64,000 nt of DNA. Source: Cyanodermella asteris (Eukaryota > Ascomycota > Lecanoromycetes > Ostropales > Stictidaceae). The notes under the pieces were generated by a model. The model was not told the DNA's origin and did no database searches. It saw only the letters and a program-made list of their open reading frames with translations. Each line of letters opens with the position of its first letter. Within the stretch, counting starts at the first letter, position 1. The stretch is from assembly GCA_900618795.1 (NCBI GenBank), contig UYJD01000005.1:1498092-1562091 (forward strand), in the 5' to 3' direction. This document shows, one piece after another, positions 9,301 through 19,568 of this stretch. The translations under genes and the position numbers were made by a program.

Positions 9301-10927
9301 TCTCTACCATCGAAGCGTGTAGATCGCCTCTCCCACCCTGGTACGACGAGCCTTCGGTCTCCTCGCCCTCGTCGACCTCTTGGATCTCCTCTAACCCTTC
9401 CTCGCTGTAGTAAGTATCGCTTCTTGTGGCCAGTCTCTCATCGATGGAATGAACGTCCTTGTCGGTCTCATATCCCTCCTCGCCATCCTCGCTCTCTTCT
9501 ATTGACTCCAGGATCCTTTCATCGGCCCCAAACACCTGCTTTCCCGCATCCGCCGCGCCTAGGATATTGTTCATGATGGTATCCTCGGCATCAGCGACCC
9601 AGTCCTGATATTTGACTTCCAGTATCTCCATGTCGTCAATCCAGGCGTCAGGGATCGAGTCTGGTCGACCTTCCAGTATATCGAGCATGCTGTCCAAAGT
9701 TTCCGCTAGCGCATTATTTTTCGCACGCAAGATGTCCCTCGTGGTATAAAAATTGTCTCTTGAAAATTTGAGTTCGCGATCGCCGGAGATGGCGTCGTTG
9801 GCTTCTGACAAAGCGACTGAAGCGCTTTGAAGAAGGTGAAGAAACCGGGGAACACGACGCAGTACAAGAAGGCGTGTTTGCCAGAGTTCGATGAGAGTCG
9901 AGAGCTTGGACAGGTATGGGAGGAGTTGCATTATCGTTGCGGTGATGACAACGGTGAAGTCGTCCAACTTGGTATACGACGAGGAAGGTTGGTGATTGGC
10001 TTGTCTCCTCGCTGAGTCCGGAGTGCTGACCTTCGGAATCGATTTTGGAGAGCTCGTCGTCGGCGTTGACGCTGAGGAAGAGCCGCCTCGAGATCGAGTG
10101 AGCAGATGCGCTTTTCGCACATAGCTCTTCAGCTCTTCCAGTTCCAGGGCTTCCATTTCGTCTTGTATGTCGTCCAGTCGGTTCTCGTGCTCTACGACCG
10201 TCGTCGCAGGCAAGGATCCCCAGTACTCAACATCATACTCGAATTCCTGATCAGTGTAATGCCCAACGATACCACTTGTCGCATGTCCTCCTTTTGACTT
10301 TCCCGTCGTCCCTGCTATCGAGAATCCGCCCTTGTCCCAGCTCTCCACTTCCGCGCACCATTCTCTGAGCATCTTTCCAGCCACCGCCGCCCGAATTCCC
10401 AAAGCCCTCTCCTTCGGACTGACGTGCGCAATGCTCTCAGCGAGCAACCGGTGTTGACTGCTCGCATGTCGATCCACTGCATCGCTCGCTTTCAGAGCTT
10501 CAAGCGTAGCCATCGGCGAGAGATTGGCGAGCAGGGGATCTAGTTCTCGAGCAGCAAACGCCTGACGCCGTGATGGCGAAGGAGATCGAGCAGAGGCAAG
10601 CGAAACCGCTGCTGACGACGCGGATACAGACGCTGCACTGGAAGGCGTAGGAATTGGTGCATCGCGAGCGGACGGAGGCTGGAAAGCGACCGGAGCTGAT
10701 GTGAGAATCGGAGCTGGGGTATGTCGACGCTGTGGAGTTGAGCTCGAACTCAAGTGCGCTTCTTCTGCCGGCTCACCATTTGATATGGCTGCAGCATGTG
10801 TCTCGGGTGTTTCCCGCGGCCGCAGCTGTGTCTTACAGACGTTAACATTGCTATCGCCCACATTCGCATCACCATTGCTGCGTGTGTCTTTTGCGCCCGT
10901 GCCAGACGAGCTGCCCTGTGCCACCAT
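6374..10927 (-). CDS. Large GAS2 (GAR)-domain protein, probable microtubule-associated protein
   Basis: Single exon of 1,517 residues. The ATG at 10927 is the first in frame and has an A at -3. The N-terminal third is Ser/Ala-rich followed by helical sequence (about residues 300-470) that looks spectrin-like or coiled-coil. The middle is highly acidic and Ser-rich, predicted disordered. Around residues 1150-1190 is a GAS2-like module with KLYVRLVGEGAERVMVRVGG, then GGWSDLEEYLKEY, matching the metazoan GAR domain that binds microtubules. The C-terminus is basic and Pro/Ser-rich. Fungi have a family of GAS2-domain proteins of this size. A cytoskeletal role is inferred from the domain. The downstream 3' end sits about 550 bases from the receptor gene start. 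Confidence 0.83.
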   Translation of the reverse strand: MVAQGSSSGTGAKDTRSNGDANVGDSNVNVCKTQLRPRETPETHAAAISNGEPAEEAHLSSSSTPQRRHTPAPILTSAPVAFQPPSARDAPIPTPSSAASVSASSAAVSLASARSPSPSRRQAFAARELDPLLANLSPMATLEALKASDAVDRHASSQHRLLAESIAHVSPKERALGIRAAVAGKMLREWCAEVESWDKGGFSIAGTTGKSKGGHATSGIVGHYTDQEFEYDVEYWGSLPATTVVEHENRLDDIQDEMEALELEELKSYVRKAHLLTRSRGGSSSASTPTTSSPKSIPKVSTPDSARRQANHQPSSSYTKLDDFTVVITATIMQLLPYLSKLSTLIELWQTRLLVLRRVPRFLHLLQSASVALSEANDAISGDRELKFSRDNFYTTRDILRAKNNALAETLDSMLDILEGRPDSIPDAWIDDMEILEVKYQDWVADAEDTIMNNILGAADAGKQVFGADERILESIEESEDGEEGYETDKDVHSIDERLATRSDTYYSEEGLEEIQEVDEGEETEGSSYQGGRGDLHASMVESMPGFVDRHGPRDETEDRGDESDLDPTGEGEESSMQQAPGRRLSVPRIDAPGREGSPDTMITAKRSSYLSSKRSSAQTAFRDSGIIRTRDSLGHLRHLSATYSMMTATPELSTADAVEYFGAPSPRGGSTNPSLKPSLLELRPRSRSSKSGNSSRKPSPSSPSVLLEPTNKRSVSVMSRSSSIKSHCASVKRISTLTAEPSEPDEEEISEDTDNDQAVSDLSDADGEQEQGIGRMDFAEAAIAEQLEVFKAPRGYNEADEDADVEDTDTADESFEGFAYSPTAEPPRSSDESHARSFHTRTSSGMMPNGRSRASTLNTYATWSDHSDSEGDVNGGLKSYRKARQLPALQEASRSRRASRVLQAQVDPSFSYDDVFDSLVQPLSPPGSPSPFDEEQFRAFSEEPVDTSSLNPRVDFTKRPSMTGMSSVYARDNTSAGNSRLPRPNPPRTRRHHSENLRLDGSKLANINGLVSAERSVPQSSKLPPQTVRHHSDDHFTQRISNVLSRIPAPIRLYSNPDLNDSDELPTPHSRSQSVSQPLSPLTDEPPGSPITDPRTPLNSNPPEPLTLPLRLAPASVSPRAPNSSKAGNGSYFPTVRASSTQSEIKLYHLHQPGRPEPIKLYVRLVGEGAERVMVRVGGGWSDLEEYLKEYALHHGRSASITTYGAGPAAGAVAGVGAATGIEVHEFERRSSTQSQPAKANAPLSTSAIRVRDTGTASQRQGESMTLDRVSRATTPAHSIQTARAASHARSVSESPAPSSAAPMLANLPVYSKDYVSRARRHVSAGVYLSKGASASKIASPSPANSTPAPRSPANGTETKVQTVIASPSSESSSPSPKDYAAWLQAEQAKDRELQMEQARLRKPSSASMPLSGWAEAGPRPMTPGSYATNPDVGGLGPAGPASMNKEISPRKRAWVEGVMRQARRVSGAGRSISGPISGPIGIGGATGDRPGSSSGGVKRVFLRRPSLGKKRDWAG

Positions 10928-13120
10928 GGTGGTTGCGCTGGCCCGGAGTGATGGTACGCTGCGGAGCCGCAAAAATGTTTCACGCGCCGGGGGACCCAAC
11001 GTTTCTTGCCAGGGTGCGGAGTTGGCGTTGCTCAGTGCTCACACTTCCTCGTCAGCCGAAGGGTCGGAAGGATCTGCTCAGGACGACAAGCTAGTCTCCC
11101 GATCGGGTTATCTCAGTCTCACTGCTCCCTTTTTTGCTGCTGCCCGCGTGTCAGGTGCCACAAGGCGTTGGTCGAGGATTTGCGGGACTCATTTCAAGTC
11201 GTGCAGCGAAGGGACACACTGCTGTGTCTTGCAGTAGTGGCTATGGTTGTGGGAACGGTGGGAACGGTGTATGGAGGATTTCGGCGGTGTCGATGCAAAG
11301 GTGAGGATGGCAATAGACGGGGCGATTGCGCAAGCCAAGCTGGTACTTAGTGAGCAATGTCGTGCAGTAGCGAAGCTGAGAAGGCCGGTCAGATTTCAAG
11401 CTCCGCAATTAATGACGGGCTTATGACTATGTCGTGCAGCACAACAGCCGTGCACTGTCGTAGCAACCAGTTGAACCGGTGGAAAGTATAACGGTGAGGA
11501 GCACAACAAGGCCGCGACAGAGGCGAGAAGTGTGATTCGCTCCAACGTCCGATTGACGTAGATATGCACAAGAATTGTTCAGCACCGACTCGATCAAGGA
11601 GGAAGCAATCAAGCGAGCAAGCAAGCAAGGTCTGCTCGGACGAGATTCGTGAAGTCAGGCCGCGCAGCGGGAAAGAAAAGATCAGGTGTTCCTCCGGGCG
11701 GAAGCTTGGAGCAGCAAACACGGACACGAGCAGGAACGAGGGATGAAGAGGCGAGCCAGAGCGAAGATAGAGCCGCCGTCACACCCATTCACAAGCACGA
11801 CGGCCTCGAGAGCGCATTTGATCAAAAGGGAAGATCAACGTGCAAGATCACCCCTCCGGCCTCTGCAAGCCCGAGCGAAACGCTGTTCAATTCGCAGGAA
11901 AAGCATGCGGGCAGAGCAGCGTCGTCGTCAAACACAGCCTCGGGCCAGCAGGGAGAGTGCGTCCTCCTTGTGCTCAAGCAAGAGTGGCGGAGCGCATACC
12001 ATGGACGAGCAAGACCTTCAATCGCCTCGTTAGCAAACCGTGTGGGGAAAAGAAGAGAAAGATTCGTCCAGCCTCCTCGTTCACTTATCGAGCTTGCTCC
12101 CCAGCCCAGCGGCCACGGAAGCAAGCATCAGTTCCTTGCAAGGAATAACTATCATCGGCCTCTTCTCACGTTTTTCTCGTCGTCAGCCCAAGAATTAGCG
12201 GGGATGTCTGATAGCTGCCCCTGTATCCCTGATCCCTGATCCCTGCATTCGAAGAACTCTGATCGCCACGATCCGGCGCTGGTACCTGACTTGTCATCCA
12301 GACTCCTACCGTCTTACTCTGGTCCAGGCACCGCGCGTGGCTGCGCCATGCTAACAAGGCCACAAAGTCTGGCACCGAACACTTGGTATGACGAGTCAGA
12401 GGTATTCGACATGCAGAATTCTACAACTGTGCATGGCGCCGTCGTGAGCGTTATGGAACGAGCCCATGTCCTTGACGTTTACCGGCCTCGTGGTTGCGGG
12501 CGGTGATTTTCTTTTCCTGCTTTGGAACGTGAGGCGATGATAAGGCATCTTGCGAGACATGCAGAAAGGGCCACGCTTCATCCGTGCGATGCTTTCCTCC
12601 ATCCTTGATTCTTCCGTTGCGAGGCTCGAGCGCCCCGATTCAAGACCCGCCCGAGATCTTGAATCTGGCATGGTGGTACTGTACTGTACTGTGCTTTGGT
12701 AGAGAGCACATCCTGGTTGTTGGCGTCTTGGCGATCGGAAGACGGCACTCACAATCGCAATTCAATATTGCTGCGCACGTCCTAAGGTGTAATAAGTCAG
12801 TGATGTGACCGGGTTGGAGAGCTAAGCAGCAAAATTACAAGGCAAAGGTTCAAGACCAGTCACAATTACAGGACAGAGTTCGGTTGTCAATATTTGATTT
12901 TGGGTTGGACTCTTTGATCCTGAGTCTCCTTTTGTCTAATACACAGTAAATGACCCGAGCAAACCACGCTATTCGTGGTCGGGCGCATCAGTTGTCCTCT
13001 CATCTAATGATCGCTCCGGAGCGAAAGTGAGACGGAATTTCTAGCGCTAATACAACATAACCAAACGCCACGCGCCATGCCATCAAGTCGTCTCATTATA
13101 AGGCTGCGAAAGGGAATCAT
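10928..13120. other. Long intergenic region upstream of the GAS2 gene
   Basis: About 2.2 kb without a supportable gene. Several open frames of 60-200 codons exist on both strands but overlap one another, lack hydrophobic cores or motifs, and look like chance frames in GC-rich sequence. Small direct repeats occur (gggaacggt twice near 11255; ccctgat copies near 12227-12243; a tgtac run near 12675). Most likely the long promoter and 5' leader of the GAS2 gene plus the 3' flank of the desaturase. Confidence 0.5.
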
Positions 13121-14566
13121 CTATGCGGCGGCACTCATAGCAACCGGCTCGGGCAGGCGAGTGGGCTGCATGCCGGCACGGATGATCTTGTTACCCTCAC
13201 CATCCTTGACGTACTCGACATCCTTGTTCTCACGTGCGGCGCGCTTCCAGATTTCGACTTCGCAACCGCCACGGATGACACCTACACGCATGGTGCTCAA
13301 CAGGTTGTGGCCGGCGTTGCTGTGGTTGTATACACCACCATTGAACATGGCCGTGGCGTCCTTGCCGAGACCGCTCTTGATCATGGCCTTTCCGCCAGGG
13401 TGGTCCTTGATGAAGTTGGATACATCGTGAACAACACCAGCAACAGCAATCAAAGCGCGGCCGTTCTTGACCTGGTCAACGTAGTCGTCCCACTCAATAA
13501 CCGGTAGCTGCTCAAGCGGCACACCCCAGTCGAGACGAGCACGCTTCTGGTCGAGCTTCTTCTGCAGCTGCTGGAGACGGCCCTTCTCGATTTCGTTGGA
13601 GCGGAACTGCTTCAGGTCGTAGGCGAGGCCGAGCTGCTTCCAGCACCAGATGCTCCACTTGGTCGGGTCGTACTGCCACCAGTCGATAGCGTTGCGGTAG
13701 TCGGACGGGAACTCGTGGTGGAAGTTGTGGTAACCTTCGCCGAGAGTGACCAGGGCAGTGAAGACGTGGTCACGGGGAGAGTTGCGGTCATCGAACGGCT
13801 GGTCACCGAGCCAGTGAGCAAGAGAGTTGACACAGAAGGTGGCCTGCTGAACGAAAAAGATTCTGAGGATGCCTGCGTAGATGAAGCCACCCCAGTAGTC
13901 ACCCCAGCCGAGGCCTGCGACCAGAGTCGGGAAGATCAGACCCATGAAGATGACGACCTTGAGGTAGTGGCGATGCTGCCAAACGACGACAGGGTCCTCG
14001 TTGAGATCGGAAATGTCGGTACGGCCGATGCGCTTGGGGTTCTGCTTCATCAACATCCATCCGAAATGCGAGTAGAGGAGACCCTTGCGAACACTGTAGG
14101 GGTCCTTCTCGGTGTCGGTGTAGCGGTGATGAGCGCGGTGGTCTCGAGCCCACCATCTGGCGGAACCCTCAACGGCACCACCACCAACGGCAGCCAGGAA
14201 GATACGGAGTGGCAAAGTCGCCGAGTATGATGTGTGAGCCCAAAGACGATGGTAACCGGCAGTGATACCGAGACCGGTCCAGTAGTAGTACAAAACTGCC
14301 CAGGCTGCGGTTGGTATTCTGAGTGGCGTCCACAGAGCGGTGATGAGACCGGTGAGCGGCACGCCGACGATGAGGGTGACGTTCAGCCAGTTGACATGCT
14401 TGTACCAATTCTTCTTGGTGATGGGGTACTCTGTGATGTGCTTCTTGGACGGATCGTACTTTGAGTTCCTGTTCGGCTCGTGCTTGGAAGCCATGGGGCT
14501 AGGTTGTGAAGAAAGATATTTGGGGTCGATGGCCATGTGGCCGGCGGTAGGCTGGTGGGAAGGCAT
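13121..14566 (-). CDS. ole1: Delta-9 acyl-CoA (stearoyl-CoA) desaturase with cytochrome b5 domain
   Basis: Single exon, 481 residues, the normal size for fungal Ole1/SdeA. It introduces the cis double bond at carbon 9 of palmitoyl- and stearoyl-CoA at the ER membrane, using electrons delivered through its own fused cytochrome b5. The three di-iron histidine boxes are present: HRLWAH (106-111), HRAHH (143-147) and HNFHH (280-284), separated by the expected pairs of membrane helices. The C-terminal cytochrome b5 domain has the haem ligand motif HPGG (389-392) and a second His near 415. The start has several in-frame Met codons nearby (residues 1, 11, 25), of which the first is assumed. It lies head-to-head, at 2.9 kb, with the small membrane protein gene. 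It is expected to be essential for unsaturated fatty acid supply. Confidence 0.97.
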   Translation of the reverse strand: MPSHQPTAGHMAIDPKYLSSQPSPMASKHEPNRNSKYDPSKKHITEYPITKKNWYKHVNWLNVTLIVGVPLTGLITALWTPLRIPTAAWAVLYYYWTGLGITAGYHRLWAHTSYSATLPLRIFLAAVGGGAVEGSARWWARDHRAHHRYTDTEKDPYSVRKGLLYSHFGWMLMKQNPKRIGRTDISDLNEDPVVVWQHRHYLKVVIFMGLIFPTLVAGLGWGDYWGGFIYAGILRIFFVQQATFCVNSLAHWLGDQPFDDRNSPRDHVFTALVTLGEGYHNFHHEFPSDYRNAIDWWQYDPTKWSIWCWKQLGLAYDLKQFRSNEIEKGRLQQLQKKLDQKRARLDWGVPLEQLPVIEWDDYVDQVKNGRALIAVAGVVHDVSNFIKDHPGGKAMIKSGLGKDATAMFNGGVYNHSNAGHNLLSTMRVGVIRGGCEVEIWKRAARENKDVEYVKDGEGNKIIRAGMQPTRLPEPVAMSAAA

Positions 14567-17475
14567 CGGAGCGATGAGAGCCTGCTCAGGTCACGCCGGT
14601 GGTAAGTGGAAATGAAGTCGGGTATGGGAGGTGGGAGGAGGAGGAAGGGCGTCGGAGTGTGAGAATATAAGGGCGAAGTAGATTTGTGGGGAAGGATCTC
14701 AATGGAAGCAGTGAGGACTCAGTCGTTCCAGGCTGGCAATCTCTGCACGCAACGACCCTGAGCCACAGCAGCCAGAGCACGTGTAGATTCTGGGGTCCCG
14801 GAAATTTAAGGAAACGAGACCTGGCAGCTGGTCGATCACGCAGCCGAGACAGGTCTGAAGGTAGTCTTGTGAAGAAGGGGTTTGGTCAGAGGGTGTGAAG
14901 GTTTACAGACAAACCGCCTCGGCAAGGTAGAAATACGTTACGGGCATGAGCAGGTCGTTTTTAGGGATTTTTAGTGCGCGACAGGCTACGTGATAGCGGG
15001 CGGCCACAGGCAGGCAAGCGCAACGGTGGCCGCGAAAAGCATGAAAATGGGTGCTCAACTCTCAACAGAAGTACGAGTCGTCAGAAGCTGGCTGTCGGCC
15101 TGCGCATTTTGTTGAGCCGGCCCTGAACGTGAAACTGGCCCTGAATGTATATCGGCCAATCACAGCCCCGCGAATATGAGCCGCACCCGCTTCGCCGAGG
15201 CAAAACTCAGTTTCGCACGTACGATTCTGGACCTCGCGTCAAAGCACACGCTGGGGAGTAGATTTTCCATATGATTTGGGGTCTGGTCGCCACCGCGTCA
15301 CCAGCATCGATGTTGCCGGGGTTATTGCACCGCGACATGCGCGTCGCGCGTCCTCGTCACCAAAGTGGTTCATCATTGTCGTCTGATCTGTGCGTGATTT
15401 GCAGAGCGTAGTGAGCCCTATCATTCTCTGTTATCTCGCGCCATGCCTTCCCACGTTCTTTGCCAGTGCGCTATGACGTCTGGCCAATGGTAGAGGTCAC
15501 GATAAGGAGTGGCACTTGAGGCAGCGATAATCCTGGAGAAGATGGCGTCTTGAACCGCAATTATCCTCAATTAGTGCCTGCTGAATACCACACGCCTGCA
15601 GCTCACATCATGCATTTGGATGTTGTCATACCATCCATGGGTGCGGGCGGCTGAGGCTTTTGCTTGCGGTGGTGGATATGCCTCCGGTGTCTCAGCTCTG
15701 GCGACGTGGCAGGAACATGCCCTCCCCTGGCGCCTGGCGGGTCTGCGCGCGCTCCCCAACGGATTCGAGGTCGAAGATGCTCGATTGAGACAGACCTTTC
15801 TGAACTCTCTGTCACGTGAGCTGACGGCCGGAGCGAACCTCCGGTCTCGCCCGAAAAATTATAGCTGTGGCTTACCTAATTCAGTCCCAAAGAACAAACG
15901 TGGTTCCTATATCAGCACCACGATGGTCTTGGCCTGCGATCATCCGAACTAACTGGCCTGACCATCCATGTCGGTTGGTCTGGTATGATAGCACCTCATG
16001 CGTCACTTGTCAATCATACATACCGGCAAAACACCAATCTCGGCGAGGAGGAACATGCACGCGATCTACGCTGTACTCATTGTCTGCTGGTCTTCGCGTT
16101 GACGAGGGTCAAGAACGCAATATGAGACAAGATTGAGGTGATTTACCATGAGAATGCCGATGCGACTCGGCCTTGAGATTGGTACTTGTTGTCCTCCTAT
16201 ACTAGTAGGTGAAATAGAGGATGTTGCGCCGCTTCAGCTCTCTATGAGCTTTTTCTTTGCAATACAATATTGGTCGCCGGTCCACGTTCCCCGTGGGGTG
16301 AGGCAATTTTTTTGGAACGAAAATATGCTCCACCCAATTTTCAACATCGACCCGTGCCAAAATCATACGATTGCATTACTGTCATCGGCTCACCTCAACT
16401 GTTACGGGGAAACTAGCTACAGACCTGCTTATCTAATCACTAGTTGTCAAATGTACGATCAAATACTTAACACAGTGGTCTTCAAGCGTGGAGGCGTTCA
16501 GCAAATACAATACTACACCAGCCCTTGTCTAAGTTGAGGGAAGGACTACGAACTGGACAATCAGTCCGTAACGGTTCGGGGACCCAATCGTCCCACAGGC
16601 TAGGGTCTCTGTATCTTGGACGAGGTCGCGCTCGAGACATTCCGATACAGATGCGGATGGAGATAGTATCGAGCTGCGTCGAGAAGTACAGTCTGTCTCA
16701 ACTCAGTGGGATCGGCGATGTCTACAATGGTAACATCTTTAAGAACGTAAGGTTTTCTACGAACTGTCTCGAGAGTGAGGGGAACATGTTGCAAAGCTGC
16801 TCTTCCTCAACTTGCAAACAGTGACGTCCACATCGCCATACAGCTTTGGTAGAGAAGCCAGACGCACTGTCAGTAGCGCTCGACGACAAACTATTATCAG
16901 ACGACATGGACAACTTGATTGAAGCACCGCCTCCTGGCTCGCGTCGATCAGGCCTTATCGGAGCACGAAAAGATCGAATGGCGCTCGGTTACTTTCGATA
17001 GCGATCAAAATGTCCGTGGTCATTGGGGCGGACTTGACTGAGGTGGAGAAGCGGTGTCGAATGAACAAGCCGCGCTGGAAATTGGACTTCTCGTTCGGGT
17101 TAGCCGGCGTCTGCGTAGCGCCGCGCCGGCGACCTCCCCTTTCACCTCCAGCCCTTTCTCCCTTTGGCTTCTGTGGTCGCCGACTCTTGCTTTGCTTTCC
17201 AGGCGCGCATCGTCAATAGCCAGTCGCCAGTCATTCATTGACCATTTCTCTCTCTTCTTTCATCTCATGAAAGCCCACACTCTCTAATCCACCACATTCT
17301 CGACAAGCAGCTTCACTCATTCAGCTGCTGTTTACCTTGCCATTGCTCCGGGAGACGCACATTCGAACGACAGTCATTCCTTTGAACCAAACCTCTTTGA
17401 CCCCCCAGATCATCTATACCCGAATCACCAATCGTCTGGCGATAATCCGCGTAATCGACGAAACCGGCTGTAATC
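14567..17475. other. 2.9-kb divergent intergenic region
   Basis: Separates the desaturase (minus) and the small membrane protein gene (plus). The first few hundred bases are probably the desaturase leader and promoter. The segment around 16150-16560 is more AT-rich than the flanks. A pyrimidine-rich tract (about 17220-17270) precedes the plus-strand gene, typical of fungal promoters. No supported coding region, tRNA or repeat was found. Confidence 0.5.
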
Positions 17476-18102
17476 ATGGCCGTTCTTGACTTTCGTCGCC
17501 GCAGCGACGATGACGAAGTCAACGTTGAAGCCGACCACGGCACATACACTCCGCTCATGGCCAACTTGGTTACCGCGCTCATCGTCATTATGCTCGCCGG
17601 TCTGGCCCTGGGCGGTGCTCTTTTCTACCTGCGCTGGCGCCGTCGCCGCCTTGCTGCCATGCGCATGCAAGCAAACCTGGAAGCAAATGCTGCATTCGAA
17701 GCCAACTCCGCCCGCCAGATGTCGCAAAACGCTTCTCTACGTGCGCCTGACAGGCCATCTCACCACCGCCGCAACAAGAGCCTGACCACGCCCCCGCAAA
17801 GCCCCATTTTCGTTGTTGGAGGACTGGACGAGAAGGATAGTCTGATGGACGAGAAGCGGTGGGAGGCCGAGTCCAGGAAGAGCAGTGTCCCAACAATCCA
17901 TCTTACTTTCCCCGAGGAGATGGATGAGAAGACTGGCAAGCGCGAGAGCAAAGTCGTCGTTGTCACGGTCACAGAACACGGCGGGGTTGGGCTGCAACCT
18001 TTCCAGGATGAACCAGCTCCACCATACCGTGAGCGCGACGAGGCAGCTTTGAAGAGCCTTGACTTGGACCGCATTGGCGGTCTGAAGGAGCAGAAACAGT
18101 AA
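17476..18102 (+). CDS. Small single-pass membrane protein, function unknown
   Basis: Single exon, 208 residues. The start codon is preceded by a pyrimidine-rich leader. A short acidic N-terminal part precedes one strong membrane segment (about residues 28-51, VTALIVIMLAGLALGG core), immediately followed by the basic stop-transfer RWRRRR, so the long C-terminal part should be cytosolic. The tail is Ser/Pro/Lys-rich and ends near a PPYRERD motif, which resembles a PPxY-type ubiquitin-ligase adaptor site (PAPPYRE); that reading is inference. Many filamentous ascomycetes carry short proteins of this layout; I do not recognise a named family. Confidence 0.75.
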   Translation: MAVLDFRRRSDDDEVNVEADHGTYTPLMANLVTALIVIMLAGLALGGALFYLRWRRRRLAAMRMQANLEANAAFEANSARQMSQNASLRAPDRPSHHRRNKSLTTPPQSPIFVVGGLDEKDSLMDEKRWEAESRKSSVPTIHLTFPEEMDEKTGKRESKVVVVTVTEHGGVGLQPFQDEPAPPYRERDEAALKSLDLDRIGGLKEQKQ

Positions 18103-19568
18103 AGTGCCAGCGGCCACGCCTGGCGCGAAGCCTCATCTATGCATCGACCAACATGCCTTCCTCTGACATACTACCCAACTTGACGTATCACCAAAAATGT
18201 TTGGAATTTTGGCCATTGGCACCCTATCTACCGACTCTATACTGCCTGTACATATACCACTGCGCCTGCAGTGACTACCTTTCTTTCCACGGAAGTTGGA
18301 CCGTTTTCCAGTTTCCTGGCGGAGGATTCTCAGTTGGACCGGGAGAGGGATAGCCTTTCGAAGATGTGGCGCTGTGCTGGTGCTGGAGCTGGACGCTTCG
18401 TCCCTAGCCCCATGTCTCGACTTTCCGGGCCCCTACTTTTTTCTTCTCGAGGCGGAAGTCTGACCTGGATCAAAATTACTCAAACCTGTATATTCTGCAC
18501 GGGCCTCCCTGCCCCTCCTCGCTGCTGCTAGTGCAGCCTGCGCAGCAAGGAGGGGAGTTGTAGCATGGGGACCCAATGCTTCTATAGCTTGACGACGAAC
18601 AACATTACGGTTGCGCCGCAACGCACATAATGAACACACTCATTCTTGTAGTCTCATAATCCTCATTTGCATGGTGATCATGTAGTGCCTTGCATTGCTC
18701 TTGATCTTGTTCACAAACTTCCTGCGCAATTTTTCCTGGAATACTTGCACTACTTTAGTTGGAGTCTCCGCAGAAAACCAGTGACAGGCAATTTGTCACT
18801 ACCAACACATGTCTACTAAATGCGCCTTGCTGGACTTATCAGCTCATGCGAAAGCCAATGGCATCAGGATCAGCGTTCTCGTCTTGAGATGTCATTTTGT
18901 CCATTACTTTCGAAATCCCTTCTATTCGGGACTGCTTCCACCTTCAGACTCTCAATACCGCAGGAACATGTATCCTGATCGGGAGGGAAATTGGAAATGG
19001 ACAATCACACTTCTTAGATGAGTAAAAGTAGCGGCCTGTATACCAAGAATTCGAGTCAGTTTACAGGCGGTGAATTTGGCATTCGCCATGAAGCTCACGA
19101 CGCAGGATTGCGGAGCCCCAATTTTTTAGGTCTTGTTATCTTGTCGTTTCGGGCTTTCAGACGGATCGTGGTCTCCAGAGGGTATAGCTATCAGCCTTGA
19201 GTGTCGTAGTTGGGTGGACGTGTCACAACGTCAAATGCGAAGAATAGCAGAACAAAGGGGCGAGGTCTACATACGAAGGACCAGCAACTGAGCGCTTGAT
19301 CTACTAGAATTGCCTGCATCATTTTGGAGTCGCTTCACTGTCAAGCGCGCAAGCCAGACTCTGGTATCGGCAAGCCACCAGAAGGCACGTGCTGCAATCG
19401 CTCGCAAGCTATGGGTCAGAAAAGAGCTCATTTGGCCGGGGCCGGCCCATCCTCACGATGGTCGCCCAGGTCGGCCGCTAGAATAAATTTTGGAAGCTTC
19501 CTCGAAGCTTGGCCTTGAGCCTGTACTGCACTCTTCTCAAGTTTCACATAGGTCAAGTTGCTTGCAAG
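18103..19568. other. Intergenic, no gene seen
   Basis: About 1.5 kb between two plus-strand genes. Only short chance frames are seen on either strand. It should contain the terminator of the small membrane protein gene and the phosphatase promoter; no clear TATA box is visible just before 19569. Confidence 0.5.

Noticed and set aside
11649-12239. 196-codon plus-strand reading frame
   Set aside because: No motif, overlapping frames on both strands, Ser/Arg-rich composition as expected by chance in GC-rich sequence upstream of the GAS2 gene.
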